Origin: Merdicola sp963557785
GTDB taxonomy: Bacteria; Bacillota; Clostridia; TANB77; CAG-508
Length of the DNA: 62,625 nucleotides
Reading direction: 5' to 3'
Assembly: GCA_963557785.1 (NCBI GenBank)
Contig: CAUWBF010000010.1
Span: forward strand, 1-62,625
In this document: in pieces, positions 62,473 through 62,625 of the stretch
Layout: every line of letters begins with the position of its first letter
Position numbering within the stretch: position 1 is the first letter of the stretch
Made by a program: the position numbers and the translations under genes
Notes under the pieces: generated by a model
Told to the model about the DNA's origin: nothing
The model's input: the letters and a program-made list of their open reading frames with translations, nothing else
Database searches by the model: none

Positions 62473-62625
62473 ATTTTTTTAAATTTTAGTGATGATATTT
62501 TTCAGTTCTCAGTTGTATATATATGAGGAGTAATTAGTTATTAATTGCTTGATATATCAACTGATTATTGATTTTTTTAAATTTTAGTGATGATATTTTT
62601 CAGTTCTCAGTTGTATATATATGAG
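62473..62625. repeat. 55-bp direct repeat, period 98, ending at the contig edge
   Basis: Positions 62473-62527 and 62571-62625 are identical over 55 bp; the base before each copy differs (A versus G) and the second copy ends exactly at the window end. Either a 98-bp tandem array is cut off here, or the assembly stopped at a repeat of its k-mer length. Confidence 0.85.

Noticed and set aside
1..62625. Alternative genetic code (stop-codon reassignment).
   Set aside because: TAA, TAG and TGA all end well-supported genes, and the interruptions in conserved genes are explained by introns and one frameshift.

Overview
The window is the late-gene half of a tailed-phage genome (siphovirus-like, double-stranded DNA), very probably infecting a low-GC Bacillota bacterium. 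The base composition is strongly AT-rich, ribosome-binding sites are of the AGGAGG type, TTG starts are common, and the structural proteins (phiLC3-type holin, Amidase_2 endolysin, DUF859-like fibres, YonO-like RNA polymerase) are of the kinds seen in phages of Firmicutes. Nearly everything is encoded on the minus strand, so the transcriptional order runs from high to low coordinates. No DNA polymerase, helicase or repressor is visible, so this is not the whole genome. The right end finishes inside an exact 55-bp repeat, which looks like an assembly break.

Layout in transcription order. 62.2-61.4 kb: a plus-strand sigma-factor-like gene whose region-4 helix-turn-helix lies in the -1 frame behind an A AAA AAG heptamer. 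60.9-58.1 kb: a small tyrosine recombinase, an origin-like non-coding tract (iteron-like repeats, a perfect palindrome, a polypyrimidine tract) and a winged-helix initiator-like protein, together resembling a plasmid replication module. 58.1-54.1 kb: a small Cys-rich protein and a YonO/QDE-1-type RNA polymerase split by an HNH-bearing intron directly before its DxDGD catalytic motif. 53.9-52.1 kb: a metallophosphoesterase and an HU-like protein. 52.1-50.5 kb: tRNA and tRNA-like genes. 50.4-37.1 kb: terminase, portal, protease/scaffold, capsid, head-tail connector and major tail protein genes. 37.0-31.5 kb: a DUF1064 nuclease, an IStron-like TnpB element, holin and split endolysin. 31.5-0.3 kb: a 3157-residue tape measure, distal tail protein, tail hub and a large set of fibre and receptor-binding genes, with a small moron-like island at 3.7-5.1 kb.

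The standout feature is the density of group I introns. I count twelve cores: seven in the tape-measure gene, two in terminase, one each in endolysin and RNA polymerase, and one in the IStron. In the tape-measure gene the seven introns leave eight exons, four of them only 14-35 nt long. Joining them at the inferred sites restores one continuous frame with a typical tape-measure sequence across every junction. In most introns the P1 helix ends in the usual U.G pair at the 5' splice site, but three related introns appear to use C-G.

A second recurring signal is a promoter type (TTGCAT-like -35, 16-17 nt spacer, TATAAT) with a conserved AACCCTA block abutting the -35. It occurs five times, before the recombinase, the initiator, the tRNA region, TnpB and a DnaQ-like exonuclease. 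Several genes (RNA polymerase, DUF1064, the intron endonuclease, the Cys-rich protein) have good ribosome-binding sites but only AUU or AUA as usable start codons.

All coordinates, junctions and structures were derived by reading the sequence by eye. Family assignments rest on motifs and gene order, not on database searches.
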